From positions 61,450,575-61,514,574 of the forward strand of contig OU744725.1 of NCBI GenBank assembly GCA_916613615.1: 64,000 nucleotides of DNA. The letters are read 5' to 3'. The translations under genes and the position numbers were made by a program. A model generated the notes under the pieces. That model was not told the DNA's origin. It made no database searches and saw nothing but the letters and a program-made list of their open reading frames with translations. Source of the stretch: Steromphala cineraria. Lineage: Eukaryota; Mollusca; Gastropoda; Trochida; Trochidae. This document shows positions 14,001-29,000 of the stretch, piece by piece (position 1 is the first letter of the stretch; each line of letters begins with the position of its first letter).

Positions 14001-17000
14001 TATTTTACGAGCGCTTCATAATGCACTTGGCGACACTGAGAGAAGCTTTATTTTACGAGCGCTTCATAATGCACTCGGCGACACTGAGAGAAGCTTTATT
14101 TTACGAACGCTTCATAATGCACTCAGCGACACTGAGAGAGGCTTAGGTTTACGAGCGCTTCATAATGCACTCAGCGACACTGAGAGAAGCTTTATTGTAC
14201 GAACGCTTCATAATGCACTCGGCGACACTGAGAGAAGCTTTATTTTACGAACGCTTCATAATGCACTCAGCGACACTGAGAGAGGCTTAGGTTTACGAGC
14301 GCTTCATAATGCACTTGGCGACACTGAGAGAAGCTTTATTTTACGAACGCTTCATAATGCACTCAGCGACACTGAGAGAGGCTTAGGTTTACGAGCGCTT
14401 CATAATGCACTCAGCGACACTGAGAGAAGCTTTATTGTACGAACGCTTCATAATGCACTTGGCGACACTGAGAGAAGCTTTATTTTACGAACGCTTCATA
14501 ATGCACTCAGCGACACTGAGAGAAGCTTTATTTTACGAACGCTTCATAATGCACTTAGCGACACTGAGAGAAGCTTTATTTTACGAACGCTTCATAATGC
14601 ACTCAGCGACACTGAGAGAGGCTTAGGTTTACGAGCGCTTCATAATGCACTCAGCGACACTGAGAGAAGCTTTATTGTACGAACGCTTCATAATGCACTT
14701 GGCGACACTGAGAGAAGCTTTATTTTACGAACGCTTCATAATGCACTCAGCGACACTGAGAGAAGCTTTATTTTACGAACGCTTCATAATGCACTTAGCG
14801 ACACTGAGAGAAGCTTTATTTTACGAACGCTTCATAATGCACTCAGCGACACTGAGAGAGGCTTAGGTTTACGAGCGCTTCATAGTGCACTCAGCGACAC
14901 TGAGAGAAGCTTTATTGTACGAACGCTTCATAATGCACTTGGCGACACTGAGAGAAGCTTTATTTTACGAGCGCTTCATAATGCACTCGGCGACACTGAG
15001 AGAAGCTTTATTTTACGAACGCTTCATAATGCACTTAGCGACACTGAGAGAAGCTTTATTTTACGAGCGCTTCATAATGCACTTGGCGACACTGAGAGAA
15101 GCTTTATTTTACGAGCGCTTCATAATGCACTCGGCGACACTGAGAGAAGCTTAGGTTTACGAGCGCTTCATAATGCACTCGGCGACACTGAGAGAAGCTT
15201 TATTTTACGAACGCTTCATAATGCACTCAGCGACACTGAGAGAGGCTTAGGTTTACGAGCGCTTCATAATGCACTTGGCGACACTGAGAGAAGCTTTATT
15301 TTACGAACGCTTCATAATGCACTCAGCGACACTGAGAGAGGCTTAGGTTTACGAGCGCTTCATAATGCACTCAGCGACACTGAGAGAAGCTTTATTGTAC
15401 GAACGCTTCATAATGCACTTGGCGACACTGAGAGAAGCTTTATTGTACGAACGCTTCATAATGCACTTGGCGACACTGAGAGAAGCTTTATTTTACGAAC
15501 GCTTCATAATGCACTTGGCGACACTGAGAGAAGCTTTATTTTACGAACGCTTCATAATGCACTCAGCGACACTGAGAGAGGCTTAGGTTTACGAGCGCTT
15601 CATAATGCACTCAGCAACACTGAGAGAAGCTTTATTGTACGAACGCTTCATAATGCACTTGGCGACACTGAGAGAAGCTTTATTTTACGAACGCTTCATA
15701 ATGCACTTGGCGACACTGAGAGAAGCTTAGGTTTACGAGCACTTCATAATGCACTTGGCGACACTGAGAGAAGCTTTATTTTACGAACGCTTCATAATGC
15801 ACTTGGCGACACTGAGAGAAGCTTTATTTTACGAGCGCTTCATAATGCACTTGGCGACACTGAGAAAAGCTTTATTGTACGAACGCTTCATAATGCACTC
15901 GGCGACACTGAGAGAAGCTTTATTTTACGAGCGCTTCATAATGCACTCGGCGACACCGAGAGAAGCTTTATTTTACGAACGCTTCATAATGCACTCAGCG
16001 ACACTGAGAGAGGCTTAGGTTTACGAGCGCTTCATAATGCACTCGGCGACACTGAGAGAAGCTTTATTTTACGAACGCTTCATAATGCACTCAGCGACAC
16101 TGAGAGAGGCTTAGGTTTACGAGCGCTTCATAATGCACTCAGCGACACTGAGAGAAGCTTTATTGTACGAACGCTTCATAATGCACTCGGCGACACTGAG
16201 AGAAGCTTTATTGTACGAGCGCTTCATAATGCACTTGGCGACACTGAGAGAAGCTTTATTTTACGAGCGCTTCATAATGCACTCGGCGACACTGAGAGAG
16301 GCTTTATTTTACGAGCGCTTCATAATGCACTCAGCGACACTGAGAGAAGCTTAGGTTTACGAGCGCTTCATAATGCACTCAGCGACACTGAGAGAAGCTT
16401 TATTGTACGAACGCTTCATATTGAGTTAGCTATGAAAATTGATAACACATAATTTTCACGTAGACAAGTCGACAAATATGCCATTATTTCGATATTGACC
16501 TTCCTAGTTTCCCATGAGAGGAAGGCGCCCAACATCAGGAGGACGGCCTGCACCCCAAAGAGGACAACTTCAAAGTAGAGCCTGTAGGTGGAGTGGCAGA
16601 TCGCTGCTATGTAGTTGATGACCACGTCTCCGTTCTCTTTACTCTTAGAGACAAATTATTATCAGATTTGTTAATTATATTTAGTACAATGTATGCAAAT
16701 ATATTTGTAACCGTGCGCCATACGTATATGAGCCGTAAGTACAAAAACCCAATTCTTTGACTTTGATTTAGGGATTAAAGAATACTTTGCCACATCGAGT
16801 CTTATGATATAGTTCTTTCTTTAGAAAAATTCACATGCACGAATATCTCCATGTCTCTATGTAAAGAAAAATTTAAAGAGAAAATAGGCTTTTAATTTGA
16901 ATTTCATAGGAAACTATATCTGCACAGTACTTTTATCTTTACGGTTGACATAATATTAAAATTTAACGTTTTAAGCCGTTTGTTCAATAATTCACGCATC

Positions 17001-20000
17001 CTTGTCCGCACGGTATAAGGCATTATATCCCTACACAGGCAGATCAAGTCATTAAATGTTGATCGAGCCTCTGTTCTAATAAGCCGAGTTTGTGGGCACT
17101 CAAAGTTAATAGTGCAATCAGCGAAACTATCTTAAAATCATAATTTAGGCTACTGAATCACTGCAATGGCATTGTGATATGAACCACCCTTTCCATGCGA
17201 GAAGCGTTGTCATTTGCTGAAGAAATTCAAGTGGATTGTGATGCAAATCCGTTCCGCCAGGGGAAACTGCCGGAAACCACGAATTAGTTCAAATTGGAAC
17301 AAAGGTAGGATCAACATTTTATGACTTGATCTACCTCTGTCGAGAGGAATGTGTATAGGAAACTATTTTAAAATTCAATAACAGGAATTAAGAACTTGGC
17401 TTCCATGATTTTATTAACCTCACACATAACCTCAACCCAATCTCATTCAAATCATATCGAAACTTTTACTCCTACATCGCTACAAGAAACGTTGCAACGT
17501 AGGAGTGAAAGTTCTGATTTGAATGAGATTGATATTCAACAACAACATTTCAACAAACGGACTCCGTAATCTCTTTAACTTCCATTATAAAAATACTATC
17601 ACCAATCTCCATTACCGGCGTATTCAAGTCTTGTCTGTCACGTCTATTGTGACAGCTTTTCAGTACAGCTGCGTACCTTATGTTTGTTCACTTGCTTGTG
17701 TATCTTAGTGCAAATAGTTATTATCATGTAAATTGGGTTTCATTTTGACGGCCACAAAAAAGCTCCAGGAGCACCTACAAACGACAACCAATTATCCACT
17801 GGTAAAATAATCATTCCTAAACAATATTTCGGGATCGTCTTGTCACTGGTATACTGAATTTAGATATTCGGCATGATTAAATAGACAGAAGGGGTCATAT
17901 TTGTGAAATTCAGATTTTCTTAAATTTCGATTTAAAGATTTCATATGACCTTTGTAAGAAAGAAATCAGTTCAATTACATTGCATTAACGCAAAGGAACA
18001 AATATGACTTAGATCTAAAGCTATTGATCACTAATGAAGGATTTTGTAGAGAAAAATACAAAATAGTGTTTTCTAAATATTGACCCCTGGACATGTCAAT
18101 GCCCTGCCAAATTAGTTACGATTATCTTTAAGGTAAGATGTTAACGCAAGGTAAATGTTAACTTATGTATTCAAATTTTAACATTATCCGTTTCGTTTTC
18201 GCAATACTAGGATGCTTCAAAGAAAATCCAAATTACATGATATTTGCACTATAAACGCAGGTAAGTGAACAAACTTAAAGTGACACAGAGTATCTTTCTT
18301 AAAATTTAGAAAGCTAGAAAATATCTTATATGCTGATTGAAGTTCATATATCATCACTGGATTGCAAATATATCCATTTATGCATAATATCTCTAAAATG
18401 CTTGATTTTATGGAAAAATCAAGAAAATACTCAAATACGTTTAATATTCGAAATTATGTATCCAATTAATCTACCTATTAGTTACAATACCTAATAAACA
18501 CTATCGAATCGAATATATCTTCCTGTCAGCTTATGACAAGGTTTCAAAATTACGTTTGGCGAATTTGCGCGCGCCACTCGAGCCACATTGTCCGGTTTTC
18601 GATCAAAATCCCGACTTTGAATGGCCGTATTTTCGCTCTAATGTACTGATTGACCTTAAATTTGTTATTTTCAGTAACAGTTAGTGGTTCCCGATATAAT
18701 AACATCGATTTCAAAATTTGACATATGTGATCCTATCAACATACTCTGTGTCTCTTTAAGATATGCAGCTGTATACTCCATCTGAAATGAATGATCTTAG
18801 GTACATGTCACTTCTCGGTGCAGGCGTTATAGTAGCCTGAGTTTCCTACTGGCTGTATAGCTGAACATGAGCTACTTTTGATATTGACTATATATACAGC
18901 CAGTAGGAAACTCGGGCTAGCGTTATAGCAGAGCTAGCAGAGCTAGCTGGCAAGCAATAGCTATACTACTCAAAGTAATCTAATGATTTATATATTGTCC
19001 CCTACATACTTGTTTCACAAGCGCATGGTTTAAGTGATGTATTTTATGTAATAAAGACTATCTAACTGACATATTGGAATGAAATACTGCGAATGACACA
19101 GTTTCTGTATTGCGCCTAGATGTCAGAGACAAAGTAGGGGTCGAAAATGAAAGTTGCATGATGTCGGATGACTCAGATTCAAAACATTGCAGTCTCGTTT
19201 TTGGTGATTTTACTGTTTTGAATGTGAAATCCCTGGTAGTGCAAAGCTTGATGAAATCATCTGAACAAAATGTGATTACAAAATCAAAAATTTCAAAATT
19301 TAATTCAATTTTAAAAATCAGAAGCCCCATGTTAAGTATGTATATGGGTATGAACAAAACTTCAAACAACAAAAATTCGTTTGAGCTGCTGACATTTAAA
19401 GTTGGTGCAAATGATAATACTACTTGAGTGTTCCATGCTTAACATCTTTTGAGTGGTGTATTAACCTGCGAGACTGCATTCTCTCCCCACAGAGGCAGAT
19501 AAGTCAAGAAATGTTGATACAGCCTTTCTTATATTACGTCGAGTTTGTGGAATAGAATGGGAGGCGCCTGATTGGAGGCAATCAAAATTAGTTGTGCAAT
19601 CAGCGACACTGTTCTAAAATCACTATTTTGGCTACTTAATGATGGCAAAGGCATTGTGATATGAACCACCCTTTCGATGCGAGAGGCGTTGTCATTTGTT
19701 AAGAAATTCAAATGGATTGTGGTGCAATTTTTTCCGCCAGAAAAACTGCCGGAACCCACAGATTTCGGCGTAATATAACAGAGGCTGTATCAACATTTCA
19801 TGACTTGACCTGCCTCTGTGTGGAGAGAATTGCGAGACAGGTGCTTGCTGAGGAAGATATACCTCAGTTGACATCTGGTCCCAGGAGATGGACTGGGGAT
19901 CGAACACAGACCAGATGATGAGAGTGAGTAGGTTGAAGACGGTCAGTCCACCGACCATCAGGAACAGATGGGTGTCCTTGATAATCTGTAGTACACACAC

Positions 20001-23000
20001 CATATACCTTCAGTGAATTGTTTTCTTGAATAACGGGACCTAAAGGGGGTGCACAGATATCTCAATCTCATTCAAATCAGATCGAAATCTTTCTTGAAAT
20101 GTAGGCACGTAGGAGTGAAATTTTCGATCTGATTTGATTTAGATTGCAGAATTCTTCACAGTTATATTTGAGAATATAACAGCTCAGCATTTGAATTTTT
20201 TAAATCATAATTGCTCAGCTGATTTTTAGAATTTGGAGTGTGTCATTATTTCAATATGAAGTCAATATATGATTAAATTGTTACATTGTCAAAACAGTCA
20301 TCTGAAACCCTTTGTCTTGATCGCCGTACATAGGTGCACAAAAACAACTTATAAAACTTAAATTGCATTATGAAAATCATGATATCGGCAGTACGTATTT
20401 ATTTATTGACACATACGAACTCTGGTCCAATTGGATATCCTTCAATCAAAATATAACAGTCAGAAAGCTATCAAATACATGAATAATAATTGTTTTGATC
20501 AATAATGAACGGCAAACTGACATCAAAATATGTGCATGGGCTGCTTAAGTGGAAATCTCACCTTTTTCTGTAATTTTACATTAGTGAATATCAGGTGCAC
20601 TCTCCATGTCTTGGAGAAAAGAGCTCCGAATATCAAGGACCAGCCAATAAAGGAGGGGTAGTTTCGAGTCTACAACAGAACATGTGACGGTATGTACTCA
20701 GACAGTAGTGTAGTATTTGTAATCATATTTATAGACTGATTAAAATGGAAAATGACGCAATAAATGTCAATGATTTATGTTTGATCGAATTTGTTTTAAC
20801 ATTCATTATTTGATTCAATTCCTTCATTATTTTCCTTTTATTCTAAATTAGATGCAATAACAATGAGTTTTGCCTCAAAACAAGCGGTGTGTTCAACCGA
20901 CTCTTTGTAATTGACATAGCACAAAATGCACGTGCCAAGCATTATTCGATGTGTACGGTGGTACAAACGACAACGGACAAGTCAAGTGGTTGATGCCGTA
21001 TTTTGATCTTTAAATGTTATCACAAGTAACACTGTGTAACACTATTAATGTCCATAACGAATGTTTATAATCATTTGAAAATAGGAATTAAAGTGTAATT
21101 GGTAATAAAAATGCTTGAGGACCGAAAAGGTAATCTGAACCTCAACTAATAGATGTTTAACAGAGACTACAATTTTGTCTTGCCCGTTAGACTAGGGGTA
21201 AGATTGCTCGCTTGCTAACGGTCAGAGGGTTGGGAGTTCTAATCCAAAGAAGCATGCAACTTTGGAGATATTGCTCAAAAGACTGTCGACCTTTTGGTTG
21301 AGTCGTACAAACGTTCATTTGAAATATAAAATCTTCCAACCTCCGAGTACATTGTAGGTCTTACATATAAATATAATTTCCTGACTTCCCAACGTAAAAG
21401 CTCCTGGGAGATTTTTACGAGAAAACAAGAGACCTCTAAAACAATAGACGTAATCCCCGGTAGTTTTCTTTAAAGTGTTATTTTATAACACCTCGAACAG
21501 CTTTAGCTTCAGGGTTGATACAGAGTGTGATATAAAAATATCCACACAATTAAATATTTATTATATGTCGTTACATTAAAGTAGACATTCAGGTTTAGGT
21601 TTGACAGGGAGTTTTGTCGTTTAATATGAGCGAAAGGTTTTCTGCCCCGCGGAGCGATACATTCTGTTTGATGAAAGTCAATCCCGTTGATAACATCACT
21701 TGTTAACGACAGATATAGTGAATATTCAAAGAGTGAGATATTCATAACATTCGGCATTATTCTAGTAACTTCGAAACTATGTTACAATCTGTGCTTTTTA
21801 CAGGTTAGAAATACACACCGTAGGAACATGTACGCCTGGAAATCGTTATAAACTAGTGTCAAAAGGAAACCCATATAGAAATATCATTTATTTGGTTTAA
21901 CTTTTAAGAGTGTTCTTTCCACACAATGTGTATAAAGTTTCATTTTAATCAAGTCAGAATAACCGTTAGGACAAGCCTGTAAAGATGGGTGGGGTCCAAT
22001 ATTTAAAAAATCATTTAAGCACTGATCGCGAAAGCGTGCAGAAATGTCACAATACATGTTACAAAGTGATGTCAGTAACGGGTATGTACATCATAAGAGT
22101 TTATACAGGCAAGAACACGGCTACGGACTGACGTCGTCAAACGTCTGATGACGTCTGCGGTGATCCGTTGCCATTCGTTGAGGGGCATTGTGTAACACCC
22201 TGGAGGTTTGATTGACGCACAAGGCGACTTCTGACATTCCGATCGAGATAATCCCATAAATGTTCGATAGGGTTCATATCAGGTAGTGCCCAGTCGCGAC
22301 TCTGCCACCGGCTAACTCGCCTGGCCATCAGTCGGTTTGTCTGGTGTCAGGAACCGTCCGCCGTAGGATGGAGTGGCCGGACACCATGTTGTCGCAGCAT
22401 CCGGTACATAGTCTATCGACTGAATCTGTGTCCCAGTGCTGTAACCACTGTTGACGCTGCTGTGATAGAGCAGTTCCGAAGGTGTTATAAGCGGATGTAG
22501 TGGTCTTCACTGGCACAGGTCAAGGGTGATCTGCCGATAATGGGCCTGTCTGATGAATGACAAGTTTGACATAATCGCTACATTAGTCTGCTTCATTAGT
22601 CTGCGCGAACAACCAAACTGTCTGGCGACGTCAGCGTGTGAAGCCCCTTGTAGGACCTTTCCAAGGGCTCTCTCTTTTTCATTGACTGTCAAACATGGCA
22701 TTCTTTGGTGCTCTTTTTGTTGCTATGACAAAAACGTGTGGGTCGAGCCGTTTTATACAATGTATCTGCACATGCAAAACTTACTACAGTCAATAATTTC
22801 TTTTTTACAAAGTTCCCGATTTACCCGGAGGTGATGACATGTTCCCGGTATTTTCGATCAAATACACAGCATTTGGTATACCTGATATACAAAATCATGT
22901 TTCCAAACAAAATGATAACAAAGTAAAAAAATATTTGGAAACAATGTAGTGTTTCTTTTGGACACCAGTTTACAAGGAAATATATCTGTCCTAAGTATCT

Positions 23001-26000
23001 GAAAATCAATTAATCGTAAAATATACTACAACAATTGCACAAAAATAAACATTCCTCTCGCAGAGAAATTCGTTCACGTCCTTGTGTAACGATTTCCAGG
23101 CGTACACGTTGCTACGATGTGAAATAGTTCTGACTGGTTGAATTAAACATTAGTGTGTTTCTGTTACCGTGGAGCCTCTAGCCTCTAGTTTGGTGTTATG
23201 CGACAAGCCGAAGAGAATAATAGCAAAATGACAAATAATATGTGCAATATTATCGCAATACCAAATATCGCAATAGTGATTGTACAATACAATCATCGCA
23301 CTATTCTTTTTTAACATCGCTAAATAACGCACCAACTACCTTCAAGTTTCAATTTATTCATACATCTTGTTCTAAAACAGTTACATGCTAAACATCAGAA
23401 AATTCTTTTGGTGTTCAGACATTACCGTAAATCCTTTGATAATCGCCTGCCTTGAATAAAAGCCAAGACTAAGGTCTCATTGATATAAACAATTGCCTAC
23501 CTCTGGCAAATGTACATATCTTTGCAAGCTTTACAATTGGTAAGAGCTTCTGTTCGAATATCCCAATGAGGAGGAATTTGTTTCTTGTTTTATCAAATGC
23601 ATACACGATTTGCGGCTACGAAACCAATAATCGCCTGGCTTGAATAATCGTCAACATTGATTAATCGCCGGGTCAAATCGGGGTTGAAATTAAAGATCCA
23701 GGCAATTATTCAAGAAATAGCGGTATTTTATTGTATGAACATTTTCGAATTTTATCACATCTTAAACTGCATCAAAGTGTAAAGAGCTGATAATAAAGTT
23801 GATTGGATATAAAATATTTTATGTAAGAGATTGTGACCCGAGGAATTGTGTCATATGACTTTCACGAAACGAGTGTGAAAACGAGAGCGAGGGTTATACA
23901 CAAATTTGCAGGAGTTTCGTAAAAGTCATATGACACACGTCTGAAGGTAATAATTTCTTTACTACCGACTCTATTCTACTTTAACACCTTAGAAATATCC
24001 AAGGTACGGACCGCTTCCCTTGCGACGGCTGGCTACAGTGACGTTTCATACGGGAACTCGAGCTACAACAATCGTTGCCATGCAAAAGTGATATGCGCAC
24101 ATGTGCTCATATTGTAAATATGTCACTACTTATTTTCAACAATATGGGTAATAAATTGCAATATGAAATTTGATGTAATTGAGTAAATGTGAGGTACCTG
24201 ACAGGAGATGAGAGGATCCAGTGAGGCGAGGAACACTGATGTGTAGGTCACCATGCAGCCCACAAGGATCACGTTGTTCAGGCGAGGAGAGGAGAGCTTT
24301 ATGAATCTGAGGCAGACCAAAAGAGCTGCCTTAGTGATATTGTTTCTTAAGAAGTACTCATATAACATGAAAGTGACACTTAGACTATATAACAAAATCG
24401 CAAAATCGTATCCAGTATTAAGATTCGTGACAATAATGGATAAATAATCTTCATAGTTCTCACATTCAACTTAGCTTGATTACATTCTCTCTATCGTTTC
24501 CACTACATCAGAGCTCCCGCTGTCGTTATCTTAGCTAGCAGAAACTATGCTATGATCTCACTTGATGTTCCTATTGTAGACGTTGAAGACGAGGAATGCT
24601 GCAGACAGGAGTATCCCGAGTGCAGACAGGGTGCACATGAAGCCACTCAGCTCCCGGGAGAGACTGAGCATCCTGGTCGTCGTCTCCACCCCGTCCCGTG
24701 GTGGGTGCCCGTCTGGGGGCAGAGGGGGGGCCAGTTTATATATCTACCAAATATTGTGATTTAATAAAAAAAAACATGATGTATTATCGTCACTCCCAAC
24801 AAACTAGTCTTTGGTCTTAAGTCCTTAGATTGGTGTTTTCTCCGTGAATATACAGCTGCATACCAAACGTTTGTTCACCTGCTTGTGATCTTAGTGCAAA
24901 TATCATGTATTTTGGTTTCGTTTTGACGTTCATAAAATAACTCCAGGACCACTTACAGAAGATCATCAATTGTCCATGTGTAAAATAACCATTCCCAAAC
25001 CATATTTCGGGATCGTCTGGTGCTGAATGTCGATATTTGGCATTGTTAAATAGACAGATGGAGTCATATCTGTGAAGTTCGGATTTTCTTAAATTTTTAT
25101 TAAAATCATTCATGTAAACTTTGTAATGAAAAAAACAGCGCAGTTACGTTGCCTTAGCGCAAAGGAACACATATGAATACGATCTAAAGCTGTTGATCAC
25201 TTATGAAGATTTTTGTAGAGCAGTGTTTTCGCAATTTTGACCGCTGGTCACTTCAATGACGTGCCAAATTTGTTACAGCTATCTGCTAGGTATGACATAC
25301 GAATATGTTAACGCAAACTGAATCTTAACTTATGCAGTAAAATTTCATCATTATCGGTTTCGTTTTCACAATGATATGGTGTCTCAAAGACGTTACAAAT
25401 TACATGACATTTGCACTAGAATACGAAGGTAAGTGAACAAACTTAAGATACGCAGCTGTATATTGACTATTTGAATGAGGTTAGCAGCATGGCAGAATAT
25501 ACCAAGAGAGGAAGAAGATAACTTTCTATAATAGCCGTGTCGAAAGAATCACATCTGAGCTTGCATTTGTAGTCAATGGGCATCATTAGGATATTCAATT
25601 TTGTCTATGGCGAGTGTACATGTCTTGTTAAGGGGTCGTGTTCATTATGCCAAAACATAAGTAGATACTCTGAAAGGTATACATTATTGTTTGTAGTGAC
25701 CTATACATCAAATTAGGGTCACCTTTGTATGGGCATGACAAGGTGGTGGATAGGTGGATCAGGGATAACTATCCAATAAGTGAATACATCAAATGGTGCA
25801 TATAAAATAGTTGTCTTACACAACATAAATGGTCAATAGCATACTGATATCGTTACCTTTCCATCTCGCCAATGATAGGTTCAGTGGTTGTGTGTCGTCC
25901 GGGCGTGCATAACACAGAACCACACGCTTGCCATCTGTGGACGAGAATACAAAATACTGACAAAACACTTATTCTACCTCATGTAAGAATCTCGATCTCT

Positions 26001-29000
26001 GATTGGTCCACGTGACCCTGGACAAATACTGATATCCCCCTCTTCAGCGGGGTGATTAATCATTTATACCCCGGCACATAAAAAGCATGAAAAAGCGTTA
26101 AGATTGAGCGTCATGAAATGTACAATGTATGTTACCTCGAACACATGATCAAGCTGGTTACTTTTGATCAACCGATAAGCTTATAGTACACTATTGTAAA
26201 ATGACTTAAGCAGTTAACGTTTTCCTTACTCTTTATCTTCATATTGTATGCATTTTGTTTAAACGGTAAGATAAACTCGTTATACCATTCAGAGGCGGGG
26301 TTCATGGGGAGATATCCGCCTCTCACTTGGTGTTAAACAACTCACCTTCGGCTCGTCGCATAACACCAAGCTCGAGGAGGATATCTCCCCATGAATGGTA
26401 TAACTTATATTGTGTAATGTCTGTTTTGGGTATTCTGCTGGTCTGTACGACGAAAACGATAATTTAGACTTGAACAAAATCAACCTGATTAAAATTAATG
26501 AAAAAAACATGCTCAAAACCTGTTTTGATCTATATGGTAATTATACCCCCGACACACGGTCAATGATGTATCCGTCCGTCCTCCCGATAACATTTTTACC
26601 TACCTACCGGTATTATCGAAAAACTATTGATCCAATTTTTTAAATTTGCATGTGTCTTTTTCCATTCTAGTAATAGAGGGTTACAGTGCCAAATTACAAC
26701 CGATTTCGTCAATTTAATTTCTTTTACGAATTTTGTTAATCCTATTCCAACAGAATTTGTCTGATCTATTGATGAAAAACTATTCATCCAATTGATATCA
26801 AATTTTGATCATGTCTTCTAACGTACTAGAAGGATTACAGTGCCAAATTACAAGCGATTTGGTTTATTATTTGGTTGGTACTATGTTTTGTACCTAGTCA
26901 TTTTCCAAGATCAGAATTTATCTGACCGATATGCAGAAAATTAACATAATGGGATATTTAAGTTATTGGAAACAGTAATTCAAGGGAGACTTGGAAATAG
27001 TTTAACGTTTGAACCGACAAATGAGAAAATACACAATGTTTCTGTTAATCAAAGTTGCGGTTGGGCTTGCAAACATTAAACTATTTATGAATTTCGTAAT
27101 AACGAACTAATGACTAGTGGAAGACAAAAAAAAACAGATTTAAAAGGAAAGAATTTTTCATCGTTGCCTACAAAGCTTAAAAGTATTAACCTTATATAAC
27201 AAGTTAATCAAATATGTTATATAATCAATCATCTCCCCTCCTATGTTTACCTTACAATGAAAAGTGGACCTTTTTGCTGAAACGGACTACCGAGCATTAA
27301 ACGGCATCTACATTAACATTATCAAAAGGTTGTTCAAATTATGAACAAAGACTATAATTTACTACGCAAAAGCATATTGTTTTCGGTAACGTATTAACTC
27401 ACGTTTGAACATGATAATTACTGTATTTCGGATATCAAGATATCGTTTACGATACACGTTTAAGTATATATCGATGGTGGTGCTTTGATTTGACGAGTAA
27501 TATACTTCCCTGTACATATAAAGGTTGTTGCTTTCTGATGTTACTTGCATGACTACGATAAAAGCCTAAATGTAATTACGACAGAGTGGCTTTTGCAAAG
27601 TTTGAGAAAGAGAGGAAAACGTTACTTGTTCGTTAAAGACCCATTATCAAGCTGCAATATTTTTAAAAGTAGTTTTACTGTAATCGTCGTGTTTTCAGCA
27701 ATATTTTGCGATCGGACCTAAATTCATCAAATAGGAGACAGTTAACCAAAATGACCGACATGTAAGCCCCGGCATGTCGACATGAAGGCGAGTCAAGTGT
27801 GACCATCTCACAATTTCCGGATCCTAAATATACGCTTGAAAGCCGTCTTTGCCGCGCACAACTACGTGTTCTTTTCATTTTCTCCGAGTCAGGCATTTGT
27901 TGCCGCCCACGTTGATACACATTGGACGCAATTGCGGTAACTGAGACGCGTTGTTAAATTTACACACATAATGATGATGTCACCGAAAGCGGGTTCGTTA
28001 AAAACTAGGGCTCTTATTGCAGTTCACTATACTTTTGACGTAGAATTAAGTATTTTATTGTTGATTAAAACATGTCAATATGATACAAAACTTCGACGAA
28101 AGATTTTTCTACCGAGTGATGTATTTCTTTTTTATAGCTTAATTTCACCACGAACCGCATGCAAGTATGAAAATGGGCCTTTAAAATCGAAATGAAGATG
28201 AACTTCTTCTGTGTGATCATCTTGCTTTTGTTTGATCAGTGTTTTAGTATCTGCATCAAAGCGTCGTATATATTGCAATAAAATGGTTGATATAATCATA
28301 ATGCTCATCATATCAGCTTCAAAACAACAAATATGATTATCTTATTTTATCGAAATCACATATCATATCATTATGAGACATTCTTTATTCAACTTAAAAT
28401 AGTTTCTAGATGTAATCGAATCGTCGTATGTTTTGCACAAACAAATAATATATTGTGTTAATGCTCAACATATCAGCTTTATATCAACAAAAACAATTAT
28501 CTTAATTTGTCTAAAAGGATAACCAACTAAACATATAGTATCTATGAGACATTCATACTTGTTCGTTCACGAGTTTCTAGATAAGGAAAGATCAAATGAT
28601 CTCTTGTTTGAACGATATGAGATCGCGACAAGTCAAGTTCCTTTCCTCATGTCCACCCTAATGAAGCGTGTCATGAATTCCATTCTTTTACCGCGTTAGT
28701 TAAGCTAATCGTACCTTGATATTGCTCGACGATTATGGAAGCGGAAGGGTCGCCATTTTTATCGAAAGTCACGTGTCCCATGAGCGCTTCAAATGACAAG
28801 TTCATCATGTTTTGATGTATCATATCCCCAAAGTCGGCGTCATCATAGGTGAAATCCTCAAGTCGCTTCCCGCTACCTTCAAATGAGAAATATGATATCC
28901 ATTCATTTCAGATACCAACCCTTTGATAGGCCTACTACATATCTAGCTCTAAATATGAAAATGTCGACAGTGAATATCTGCACAAGAAAAAAATAGTTTC

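Noticed and set aside
11360..16420. CRISPR-like array
   Set aside because: Units are contiguous with no unique spacers, and the host is eukaryotic.
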